This document shows positions 25,320 to 34,539 of a stretch of 64,000 bases of DNA, one piece after another. Made by a program: the position numbers and the translations under genes. This DNA comes from Mycogone perniciosa (Eukaryota > Ascomycota > Sordariomycetes > Hypocreales > Hypocreaceae). The notes beneath the pieces are model-generated. The model made no database searches. It saw only the letters and a list, made by a program, of their open reading frames with translations, and was not told the DNA's origin. Numbering within the stretch: the stretch's first letter is position 1; each line of letters begins with the position of its first letter. The stretch is from contig JAOALB010000150.1 of the NCBI GenBank assembly GCA_025331125.1, forward strand, positions 1-64,000. The letters run 5' to 3'.

Positions 25320-26435
25320 CGCCACCGTATTCTCGCCCCTTGGTATCGTTGGTAGGAAGCTCCTCACCAACTGCGACTTATTAAGGCCAAGGAGTTTGTC
25401 AAGGTCACATACACTCGCATCAACACTGTCGGTGATGCCATCAATCAAACCCGAGCTGAGACAAAGGTTACGAAAAATAGCTACGTTGATAGCATCATCT
25501 TCTCTATGGACAATGGCGTCATTGTCACTAGTGAACTAACCGACGAGATCATGGATGGGTCCACGCCCAGGACTTTCAGCAATGCGGCTGATCCTTGGTT
25601 TTATATGTACGTCCAGGAAAAGACGAAAGACCTCTCGGAATTTTCGTCTCTGACGGACTACATCCCTCTCGGCGAGTATCTCTTCCGATACAACAGAGCT
25701 GGTTTTTGGGTTGGCCAACAGGGCTACACCTATTTCAAATACATCCCATGCACAAGTTGGTTCCGCTGGTTCCTTGACGATTTTTCCCACACACGCACTC
25801 TATACCACGCCCTCCATGCTAGCGGTATATCCTCCGAATTTGTCGTCCAGGATCTTGCTTTGCCATATGATACCGCTGAGGAGTTTATCAAATATGTGGA
25901 CAATGAATTGGGTATCTGGCCACTGTAGCTATGCCCACTAAGGGAGGTTTCCATGCCGACTTTCCACCCTATGACTGCCGAATCATCTCTAGTGGATGTC
26001 TCGTTGAGACGGGACATGCCGACGAACATGCCCAGGCCAATGCTTAACATTGGCGTTTGGGGCTGGGGACCTCGACAATATGATGAATTCATAGCCAAGA
26101 ACCGCGCTTTAGAGCATAAGCTGGCTGGACTTGGTGGCCGAAAGTGGCTTTATGCGCACACCTACTACACCGAAGAGGAGTTTTGGAAGGTTTATGAGCG
26201 CCCCTGGTACATGGCCTTGAGGGAGAAATACAACGCTACCACTTTGCCTACTATATATGACAAAGTGAGAATTAATATCAAGTCTAGGAAGCGTGAGCGC
26301 AAGCAGTGGAAGACATCAATAGTTAGCAAGTGGCCGAGTGGAGGTATATATAGTATGATGCTGGCTTGGCGATCTAGTGACATCGGCCTACATCGTAACG
26401 CGCTGTGGAAGTATAAGGGCAATAAAAAGAACTAA
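25320..26435 (+). pseudogene. DHCR24-like delta-24 sterol reductase, 5'-truncated pseudogene
   Basis: The C-terminal two-thirds of a DIMINUTO/DHCR24-type FAD oxidoreductase is readable: LRLIKAKEFVKVTY, SYVDSIIFSMDNGVIVT, DYIPLGEYLFRYNRAGFWVG, then LPYDTAEEFIKYVD and LREKYNATTLPTIYDKV near the end. The family reduces the side-chain C24 double bond of sterols using FAD and NADPH. The N-terminal FAD-binding half is absent or unrecognisable. There is a frameshift near 25370, and a TAG at 25926-25928 replaces the Trp of PLWLCPLR (TGG to TAG). The natural stop appears to be TAA at 26433. A dead DHCR7-like gene lies upstream on the same strand, so the two reductases may have been a functional pair. 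Confidence 0.85.
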
Positions 26436-28146
26436 AGGGACAAAAGTGTTGGGCTACACAATACTCATGATACGCATGAAATTGTATCATTCCATTTCCT
26501 TTCCTTCCCTTTTCCCTCCTCATCACTTTATTGTGTATCAACTCAACAAGATATACTTCGTACAGTGCTGGCAATAGTTATTAGTGATCATATAAAGGTC
26601 CAAGGCAAATGTCCGAAACCCCAAGTCTTCCATTAATGTCCCGTCCACTCTGGGTAAACCACCAGCTACGTTTTTAATATTTTCCATAGACTATTAGAGA
26701 TCGTGATAGGTTGGCTAAAGCTATCACCAGGCACATACGACCATAGGTAGTGGAAAATTCGGGGTCCCGTCAAGCTCTTTTCTTAAGTTTGATGTCTTCC
26801 ATTTTTTGCATCCCAGGACGCCAAATTTAGAGTCACATAATTCCGTTTTTAGAGGATAAGGAACCCCACGCTAAGCATTAAGACACCTAACCCAACCAAA
26901 ATAAATAGGAGCCTGCGAAGTGCACTACCACCGTTTTATACACGGCAGCAGCTCCGGCGTCGGCGGTGTACTTTTATGGCCAGCTATTAGGCTTACACCC
27001 CTCCAGCGCAAAGGCCAGGGCGTATCCCAACCAATAAAATAGTGCCATATAGGGCCTTCTGTACTCCGTATAGGTGGCGTAATACGGCTACGGCGGCCGA
27101 CGCAGGTTTTGGTTGCGCTGGTCATCTCGGATGCTTCTGGCTGCACGAGGCGGCTGTGGCTATTAGCTTATTTTCAAAGCCTTGCTTTAGCATGGACTTA
27201 ATCAGACCACGGCGCACGATATTCAGTTGCGGCGCCATAGATATGTTTGTAGCAAGAAAATGCTCTAGATCTGGCTAGGTAGAAAAGAAGGGAAAGAAAC
27301 AGTAGAAAATCAGAAGGACATAACACACCTGTAGGCCAATAGTGGGGCCAAAACGCCCTAATTTCCTTTTCTAGAGTGCCTTTATAGGATGTACATGTAT
27401 ATGCTCAGTACAAGGGCACCAAATAATGCCACAAAAGCCATAAATGAACCCCGCGATTTATTAAAAGTATTCAACTAAAATTTTGCGACCTATATCGCCT
27501 TTCACCAGTAAAAGGCGGGTGGGTGGCGTGGCTTTATTAGTTAGCTGTTTTAGTGGCAGCCATTTTAGGCCACTTGTGGCTTTGCAGTTTGTACCTTAAA
27601 GGTACCACTATTAACAAAGCAGCAAGAGCCACTTCTTGCCATATATCTGCTGTATCATTTTTTTTGGCCACGTCGCTGTGCTGCTTTTTCCGACACCCGG
27701 CAACAAGAGTTGGCGGCAGTACTTCTTTGCACTCTTTTCGGCACAGTAACTACTTCTTCGGTACATTGGCTGTCGAAGGTTGTCAAACACTACTCCGTAT
27801 AACGTCTGCGATAGCAAATACACGTAGTGGTTCAGCCCACAAGAGTATAGTCCATCAAGTTATATATGCCTGCAACATTAAACATGATGCATCGAAAGCA
27901 CGACATGAATCAAGCCAAACCACTCCAACAAGAGCCTTGTCGACAATGGGCCTGCTGTACAAGACACATGACCCTTTGTCGTAGCTGCTGTCGTTATAGA
28001 TAAAATTAGTGCCCGAAAGTATCCGAACACGCGACTCCCGCCACTGCGCCTGCACACAACACAACCAACTTTAACCAGCTACAAGTTCTCCAATTTTAAT
28101 GTATTTTTAAAACACTATAGCTGTATAATAGCCCTGATTCTGGCGT
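26436..28146. other. Accessory intergenic DNA, no gene recognised
   Basis: About 1.7 kb between the DHCR24-like pseudogene and the mariner relic. Several short ORFs exist on both strands (the longest is plus, 27553-27984), but none shows a domain, codon pattern or splice structure that I recognise. It is probably degenerate mobile DNA. Confidence 0.5.
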
Positions 28147-29433
28147 TTAATATTTTGCATAATATCCCCGTGCCCAGATAACAGCAGTGAGCCGGCGTAG
28201 GATTAAGTCGATTAGCTTCTCTATAAGCCTCTGGGGTATCTCATCCCACGCAACCTTTAAACAAGACTTTTACCTTGCGATTGAAGCCTCGTTATTCTTT
28301 AATTCTTGTAGTTCAGGGAATAATTGAATCAACTTCGCTTTGAGAGCTTTCCAAACGTACTCTATGGGGTTAAGATCCGGCGTGTCACGGAACTGGCCTA
28401 CGGCCTATCACGTGACCTCTGAGGTTATATTAGCCTATCTTGGCATACAGCCCCTGTATCTAGATCTTCCTTCCCTCCTTGTAGGAATATCAAGTCTTGT
28501 GGCCAACCTGTCCTGGTGCCGTTACACGGCGAGTGCGGCGGTCAATCAATATATTCAATACCGTTGATTTGCAGCCACTCAGGGGTCCTACCAAAGCTAT
28601 GAATTCTCGCGTTATCTTGCTGGAATCGTTTCGTACCATCGTATATAGGAAGAAGGCCCCTAGATAATGCTTCTTGATAGCTCTTTGCAGTATATCCTTT
28701 GCGTGCGGAGGTTTAATCGCTCTCCATAATAATAAGGTCAGTCCTGCCCTCCCTCCAGATCCCTGCCCATACCATTAGGGAGATCTTGGACTTCCCATGC
28801 ACCATAACATTAACTATAGCTCTCTGGAACTTCTTATGAGGCTTCCGGAATACCTAGCCGCGGCAGTTGTTGGGTTGGTTTTAAATAGAGGATTTATCAG
28901 AGAAGATGACCCGGATCTGCATTAATGCAAGTAAAAGAGGGCAACTTTAAACTGCAATACCTTTATTAATTCTTCTTCATCTTCCTTCCAAGCACGTGCA
29001 AATTGAAGCCGCGTAGCTGCGGTTTCTGGGGATATAGGAATTATCTGCATTGCTCTCCATTTTCGACGGAGTTCTTCTGCATTGCACAGCGTATTGTATT
29101 CTTGCTAATGCAACCATTCATCGCGCCAACTAATGCATTCCATGTTATCCGACGGTCTTTTTTTACCATTAAAGTGATATAGCTGACCTCTGCTGGCGTG
29201 AGCTGCTTCGGCCGGCCAGATCTTGGCTTATTTTCAAACGATTGGGTGTTCTTCCAGCGTTGAAAGATAGAGTGTGCGGTTAATGGTGAGCAGTTGTATA
29301 TCTGCGCGACTGCTCGGTAAGTTTTGCCTTGCGATAATTCCGCACACATCGCAGATCTTTACATAGGACTAAACTCGCATAATCTCCTGCGATTTGCGCT
29401 TATTTCGGCACCAAAATTACGCTCTGGAGGCAT
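28147..29433 (-). pseudogene. Tc1/mariner-type DDE transposase relic
   Basis: The minus strand begins MPPERNFGAEISANRR and continues with helix-turn-helix segments (YRAVAQIYNCSPLTAHSIF; RSGRPKQLT). The DDE core follows: IFSDKSS (first Asp), then QQDNARIHSF with the second Asp, PPHSP and DLNPIEYVWKALK with the Glu. It ends ARGYYAKY then TAA. It would cut and paste its own element between terminal inverted repeats at TA sites. Damage includes a TAA after CEFSPM (29360s), further in-frame stops, and a 144-bp MITE between PPHSP and DLNPIE. Element termini could not be fixed. Confidence 0.85.
28383..28526. mobile_element. 144-bp MITE nested in the mariner transposase
   Basis: The insert has imperfect terminal inverted repeats (TGTCACGGAAC on the left, reverse complement of the right end TGTAACGGCAC) and is flanked by the 5-bp duplication CGGCG at 28378-28382 and 28527-28531. 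Removing the insert plus one duplicate rejoins PPHSP to DLNPIE in frame. It codes for nothing. The 5-bp duplication argues against a Tc1-type (TA) mobiliser. The superfamily is not assigned. Confidence 0.85.
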
Positions 29434-30436
29434 TTCGTTATTGAGTTATGTGCAATTGAAGATGGAGGGTGCAAGGAAGGTTAGTCGCGACGCGGTCGCG
29501 GAGGGGTCGCCTGTTCGGATACTTTTAGTACGGAGACAAAATTTGGGTGCTGAATCAATCGGGGCATTTCCAGTTGATCTGACTGAGGTCTGGGCACCGA
29601 TAAACTGACAGCAGATCGAAAGAAAGGCCACCCTTCCTCTTATTAACAACTAGGTCGTGCTTGCGCAGCTTTCGACTGTAAATCTTCGTGTAGTAGTCCC
29701 ACAGTGAGCTTGTCTTTGATATATTATGTATTTTTCACTATGCTATAAAACAGTGTACAGCAGTTGGCCCCGCGACTTCGATGAGGATCAAAATGGCTTG
29801 TTATAAACGGAAATTGCTAGCTAGTGTGGCTTGAATTGGACGAAAGCCAGCAGCCAGATTTGGATGATTTGCCAGCAGGCTCTAGAGGCAGCATTAGCTC
29901 GCGCCTTAATCCCAAGCAGAAGCCTCATGGCTGACATTCTACAGTCACTGGCAAATCACAGTAGAAAGTTACCCTCCACTTTACTTTCTGCAGTCTCTCT
30001 ATGGAGTACATTTTTGCATTCTGGAGATTCCGCGTAGCCACGCTTTATTCACCTAGTATACATTATCTGACTAATTGCGCAGCAAGAGCTGTCGGCTTAG
30101 CGTTACAGATTGCTCTTCGATTCGTACTTTTTGATCTTCTCTCAGGATCGGGTCAAGATCGACAGTCGTCGTGATAATTTGCTATAATCCTGCCTAACCG
30201 CGCTCGGCCCAGCCCAAAGCTTAGCGGGGCTATAACAACCTGCCTCATTTCCTTGCCTTTTAGGGTCCCTTTACATTACCCCTTTCTCATCACGTCAAAT
30301 GCATCTTTTCTATCCATGAGATGAGCTGAACGTTTAATATCTTTCAATTCATGCCATTCGAATCTTCCGCGGCCCAAGAACAGCACAAATTGACACAGTC
30401 AATCGCCATCGACAAAACCTCGATCTGCAAAGGAAT
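29434..30436. other. Intergenic, no gene recognised
   Basis: About 1 kb between the mariner relic and the PNP-ankyrin pseudogene. Short ORFs only (for example plus 29831-30037), without recognisable domains. The last 100 bp before 30437 may be the old promoter and leader of the PNP-ankyrin gene. Confidence 0.5.
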
Positions 30437-31193
30437 ATGCCAAACCCCGAAAAGTACACGGTTGGATGGATCTACCCTATAAGCACAGAGAACGTTACCG
30501 CGCAGAATTTTCTTGACAAGGGCGTCGACGTCGAAGTCAAGGATAAGGACGGTCGGACGCCGCTATGGTGGGCCGCCGATAAAGGGCATGAGGCCATCGT
30601 TAAGCTGCTGCTTAATAAAGGCGCCGATATCGAGGCCAAAGATAACTATAGTCAGACGCCGCTATGGCGGGCCGCTGATGGCGGGCACGAGGCTATTGTT
30701 AAGCTGCTGCTTGATAAGGGCACCGATATTGAGGCTAAGCATAAGGACGGTTGGACGCTGCTATGGCGGGCCGCCGATAAAGGGCATGAGGCTATCGTTA
30801 AGCTGCTGCTTGACAAGGGCGCTGACGTCGAGGCCAAGGATAACTACAGTCAGACGCCGCTATGGTGGGCCGCCTATAACGGGCACGAGGCTATTGTTAA
30901 GCTGCTGCTTGACAAGGGCGCCGACGTCGAGGCTAAGGATAACTATGGTCAGACGCCGCTATGGCGGGCACGAGGCTATTGTTAAGCTGCTGCTTGATAA
31001 GGGCGCCGATGTCGAGGCCAAGCATAAAGACGGTCGGACGCCGCTATGGCAGGCTGCCGATAAAGGGCACGAGGCTATCGTTAAGCTGCTGCTTGACAAG
31101 GGCGCCGATATCGAGGCCGAGGATAACTACAGTTAGACGCCGCTATGGCACGCTACCGATAGGAGGTATAAGGCTGTCGTTAAGCTGCTCTAA
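30437..31193 (+). pseudogene. PNP-ankyrin (NLR-like) fusion pseudogene
   Basis: The start MPNPEKYTVGWIYPIST resembles the opening of the nucleoside-phosphorylase-like (PNP_UDP) domain of fungal PNP-NACHT-ankyrin proteins. After FLD it passes directly into near-identical 33-residue ankyrin repeats of the type KDGRTPLWWAADKGHEAIV + KLLLDKGADVEA. The middle of an ancestral protein thus seems deleted at a shared FLD/LLD motif. A frameshift at about 30968 equals the loss of 14 nt between two copies of atggcgggc. A CAG-to-TAG stop occurs at 31134-31136. The reading ends at TAA 31191. Ankyrin repeats bind protein partners, and such proteins often act in fungal non-self recognition. Confidence 0.8.
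30513..31190 (+). repeat. 99-bp ankyrin-coding tandem repeats
   Basis: About seven units, each coding one 33-residue ankyrin repeat, are nearly identical at the DNA level. Such uniformity marks recent expansion or homogenisation, as in rapidly evolving fungal NLR repeat domains. Confidence 0.88.
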
Positions 31194-31279
31194 CAAAAAT
31201 TTCAGTAACTACAAGAATAAATAAGAGTAGTAAGCAGCCTAGTCTTTTAAGTATATAAGCCTAAACTTCTTCTATTTCT

Positions 31280-31517
31280 ACTATTACTTTCCAATAAAGG
31301 GTTAAAGGGGACTGGATTAATTTATACCCTATATATCTTATTTCTTATTATAACTTCTTATTAGATATATCAGTTTAAGTGATCGCTCTTAGCGCAGTAA
31401 TCACTTCCTAATAATTGGTTGGTATAACCGATATTCTCCCGTGTCCCGTGACCTGGTCTTCGACATGGTCGGGTCGTGACACCTTTATATGGCCATAAGA
31501 GGGTCGAATCGTGACAG
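31280..31517 (-). repeat. Possible solo LTR fragment
   Basis: On the minus strand this begins TGTCACGATTCGACCC, close to the RIP-altered start TGTTATAACCCGACCC of the Gypsy LTRs in the left block, followed by a tatataaag promoter-like box at a similar distance and then an AT-rich stretch. The 3' end is not clear and no internal element follows. It is probably a solo or truncated LTR of a related family. Confidence 0.35.
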
Positions 31518-31591
31518 ATTCCCTTAATCCTATCCTTAACCAAATTCCTGACCGAATTCCTAACCCAATTCCTGACCACATTGCTGCCTTA

Positions 31592-31733
31592 GTCTTGGAA
31601 TAGGGGCCGTAATGCGTTGTTGAATATGTCTTGGAGCAGGGGCCACAACGCATTGTTGAAATGGTTTTAGAAAAGGGCTATAACGCGCTGTTAAGCTGGT
31701 CTTGGAAAAGGGGCCGCAATACGCCGTTACTGC
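31592..31733. repeat. 35-36-bp tandem repeat, four diverged copies
   Basis: Units start at 31592, 31628, 31664 and 31699 (gtcttgga...gggg...cg..gttg). Copies differ by several transitions. A shorter array of aattcctgacc-like units lies just left (31550-31580). Origin unknown. Confidence 0.75.
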
Positions 31734-31739
31734 TAGGTC

Positions 31740-33558
31740 TACTTGGCCAGGCTAGCTAGGTTTGAAGAGTATCGATTCTGAAGGTGGATAAAAAGTTGAT
31801 TCCGTGTGTGGAAAAGGACTCTGCAGCTTCTATAGGTCTGGCGTTGACGATCAACCTGATATAGTTGCCATAGCCGTTATTTTTCAGCTTAATCGAGTTG
31901 ATCGGTTGGAATCATTGCGAATTGAATCGAATTCAAGGAAAATTATAAAGGAACGTCGCTAGATAAGGGAATAGCTGTAAAGCCTACTAAAAGGAATACA
32001 TGTAGATCGTCTTGGAAGCGGCGTAGTCTCGCGAGGGAAACAGTAAAAACCAGGATCAACGCGTTTTGGTTTGGCGGTTTGGTTAGCAGGTTGTTTGGCT
32101 GATAATGCCGAAATGGTTGCCTGTGGTTGCCGGTTGGTGCGTGTATGAAGGTCTTGCGATCGAAAAACGCTTAGATTGCTACCATTTGATATATAAAGTG
32201 TAGATGAAGACGGAAGAAAGGAAGGAAGGAAAAGGACGATACACTATTTATGTGCATCAGGTATAAAATAGGAATTCTGAAATATGTCTTGGCGACAAAA
32301 AATCGTTACAGAGTTACACGGAAATCTTGGTCAGTTTCTATATGTTCCTTTCCCGCTTCAGCTATCCCTTCAGCCTGTTCTAATATCTATTATCGCCCAC
32401 CTATTTAATATCAGCTACTTCCGATCATTTAGTCTGTTATATGACAGGAGTACTGTGACAGAGGACGAGCCATATACGGTGGGCAACTAGATAGCCAGTA
32501 AATTGCTTGTATGCATGCATGTGCCTGGATATGCTTCTACTATTTTGTTACTGTAATTAGATAAAACATAATTCTTATTTCTCTTCCCCCCAGCGCTAGT
32601 GTATATAGTTAATTAACTCTTGTTGTCCAAGCTATTCTACCCTCTCCAAACCCACCACGGCGAGGTTAACAGCATCCTCAACCCCGGAACAAGCAGGATG
32701 ACCTTAGAGATCAATACAGCTATCTCCCTTCCTTTAGATTCTTGGCTGGTAGTTACCTTTTAGACTCTATAACTAACACAGAACTCTAAGATGATGATTA
32801 GCATTTAGTAATGGTTCCTTTGATAGACATGTGACTTTGTCTCCTCATTCAGATAATGCAAAGATCGATTAAGCGAACTTTCGGATGCCACTGTTTTACG
32901 TTGACTTATAAAAGATGCTCGCATATCCTGTATGGTTCTGCTTGTTCCTTAACCAGACCTTCATTTGTTGAGTGGCAACTGTTTTAAGCAGTATTTCGAG
33001 GATATTTATATGCTCATCGTGAGAGCAGTATGTACCCAGGTTAATGGTCGGAACGATGAACTCGTCATGTATCTCTTCAGGGGACTCTGAGAAGAAACCG
33101 GGCTTGAGCTAGTATTTGGGTCGGTGGCGACTAGTGAACACTGTCTGTTGTATGTTTTTGCCCAGTTTTCTTTGTTGATCGTTTTGCTGGTTGGGGCTCG
33201 TTGGGTTGTTCATGTCTTGTCTTGTCACATGAGAATGCTGTGCAGATTTGATGTCAAGTTATCGATTCAAAAGAGGTGTCACATTGGACTTTGTACCAAG
33301 GCACAATAGAAACGTGTAATAAGTATCGTTCCTTGTTTTTTTATCTAGTGCCAAATATTAACCAGAATCTCAAAACGCCACGCTGATGAATAAACAATTG
33401 GCTCCCCGTGAAGCTGCTGTCACACACGAGATATGGAGGAGGAAGAGGTCGAAACGACTCAGCTTGATTATACTCTAAGACGGAAAATATGGGTATATGC
33501 GCCTTGAATCAAACTAGGCTCTTTCGTCGACTCCCTCCTCCAGCAATACTGCGTCTGT
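31740..33558. other. Intergenic, no gene recognised
   Basis: About 1.8 kb between the accessory debris and RPB6. Only short ORFs without domains are present. A purine-rich GAAGGAAGGAAGG run lies near 32216-32232. Confidence 0.5.
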
Positions 33559-34193
33559 TTATTGAAGAAGTTCCTCGCATGTCCAGTCCTCGTAGCTAGA
33601 CGATGTCAGTCCATCAGTCTCAGGGTGGTTTGTCCATCTTGGCGTGGAACTTACTAGCCATCGGGCATATATCTCCGAACTATCAGGGGGATCTTCTTTT
33701 CCCTCATTTCCTTGATGGCAATCTGTAACGGATCCGTCTCGCCTTCCAGATCCACCAGAACCGGCGCGTTCATGCTGTAGCTGCACGTTAGCACCACGTA
33801 GAAACAGATGCGCAAGCCTATGTGAGATCGCACCTAATTTGCAGCGCGCGCGTGCCCAGAATACGCGCTCTCTCGTACTTGGTCATGTACGGCGTGGTTG
33901 TGCGCTGGTCGTCGGGAATCTTCCTGTCCTTGACAGACTTGTCCTTGACCGCGTTAGCAGCGGCGGATGGATCGCCCGAAATAACGACGTTATCCTGGTC
34001 ATCGCCGTTCGCGTTCTCGCCATCCTCATTCTCAGGAGCTTCCGGATCGTAGAATTCAGTCAGGTCCTCCTCCTCCAGCATAGGCTCATCGCTGCATGCC
34101 CGGGTCAGTCGAGGAACTTTTGGCAAGACCCAGGAAAATGGGTACAATTACTTACCCGCCAACACTGACATCGTCGTCGCCAAAGTCAGACAT
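33559..34193 (-). CDS. RPB6: RNA polymerase I/II/III common subunit ABC23 (Rpb6)
   Basis: Four exons (34193-34156, 34091-33834, 33774-33655, 33595-33559) give 150 residues starting MSDFGDDDVSVGGDEP. The acidic N-terminal half is typical, and the fold follows: TTPYMTKYERARILGTRALQ, ISMNAPVLVDLEGETDPLQI, and IPLIVRRYMPDGYYEDW at the end. Introns are 64, 59 and 59 nt with GTAAGT or GTGCGA donors. Skipping the last intron would end the protein at RRYMPDG, so that intron is needed for the conserved tail. Rpb6 is a shared subunit of all three nuclear RNA polymerases and stabilises the clamp. It is divergent from the TFIIIA gene, with 346 bp between the start codons. Confidence 0.96.
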
Positions 34194-34539
34194 ATTGATA
34201 GAACTCTAGGAAATTCGGTCCAAGGCTGTACAACAAAGCGGGCTCAATTGATGCTGATTGATTTGGGGTCTGTCTCTGGTCGATTCCTCAGCCTCGTGAA
34301 AATTATTGATAACGGAGCTTGACGTTTTTCCGTCCTTCCCCCGGCGCCACGGCCAAGCAGGTGAGTGAGGACTTTAGCGGCATTGCTCACCGAGACATAC
34401 CGGCATTCACCGAATCTTCAGCTCGTCACCCACCATGGAGAATATTTTCACCGCCTTAAAAGTTCCCCAGTTCTGCCACTTTTTCGCATCAAATCGCAAC
34501 AGACATGTATGTCCAACCCGGTAACCAGCATACGTTACC
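34194..34539. promoter_or_regulatory. Shared divergent promoter, RPB6 / TFIIIA
   Basis: 346 bp separate the two start codons, so both genes must be driven from this interval or share elements in it. No TATA box is convincing. Both products belong to the transcription machinery, which would make co-regulation plausible but is inference. Confidence 0.5.

Noticed and set aside
29831..30037. Short plus-strand ORF between mariner and PNP-ankyrin relics
   Set aside because: No recognisable motif or supporting context.
30652..30837. Minus-strand Ser/Leu-rich ORF in the ankyrin array
   Set aside because: It is the antisense of the 99-bp repeats and mirrors their periodicity.
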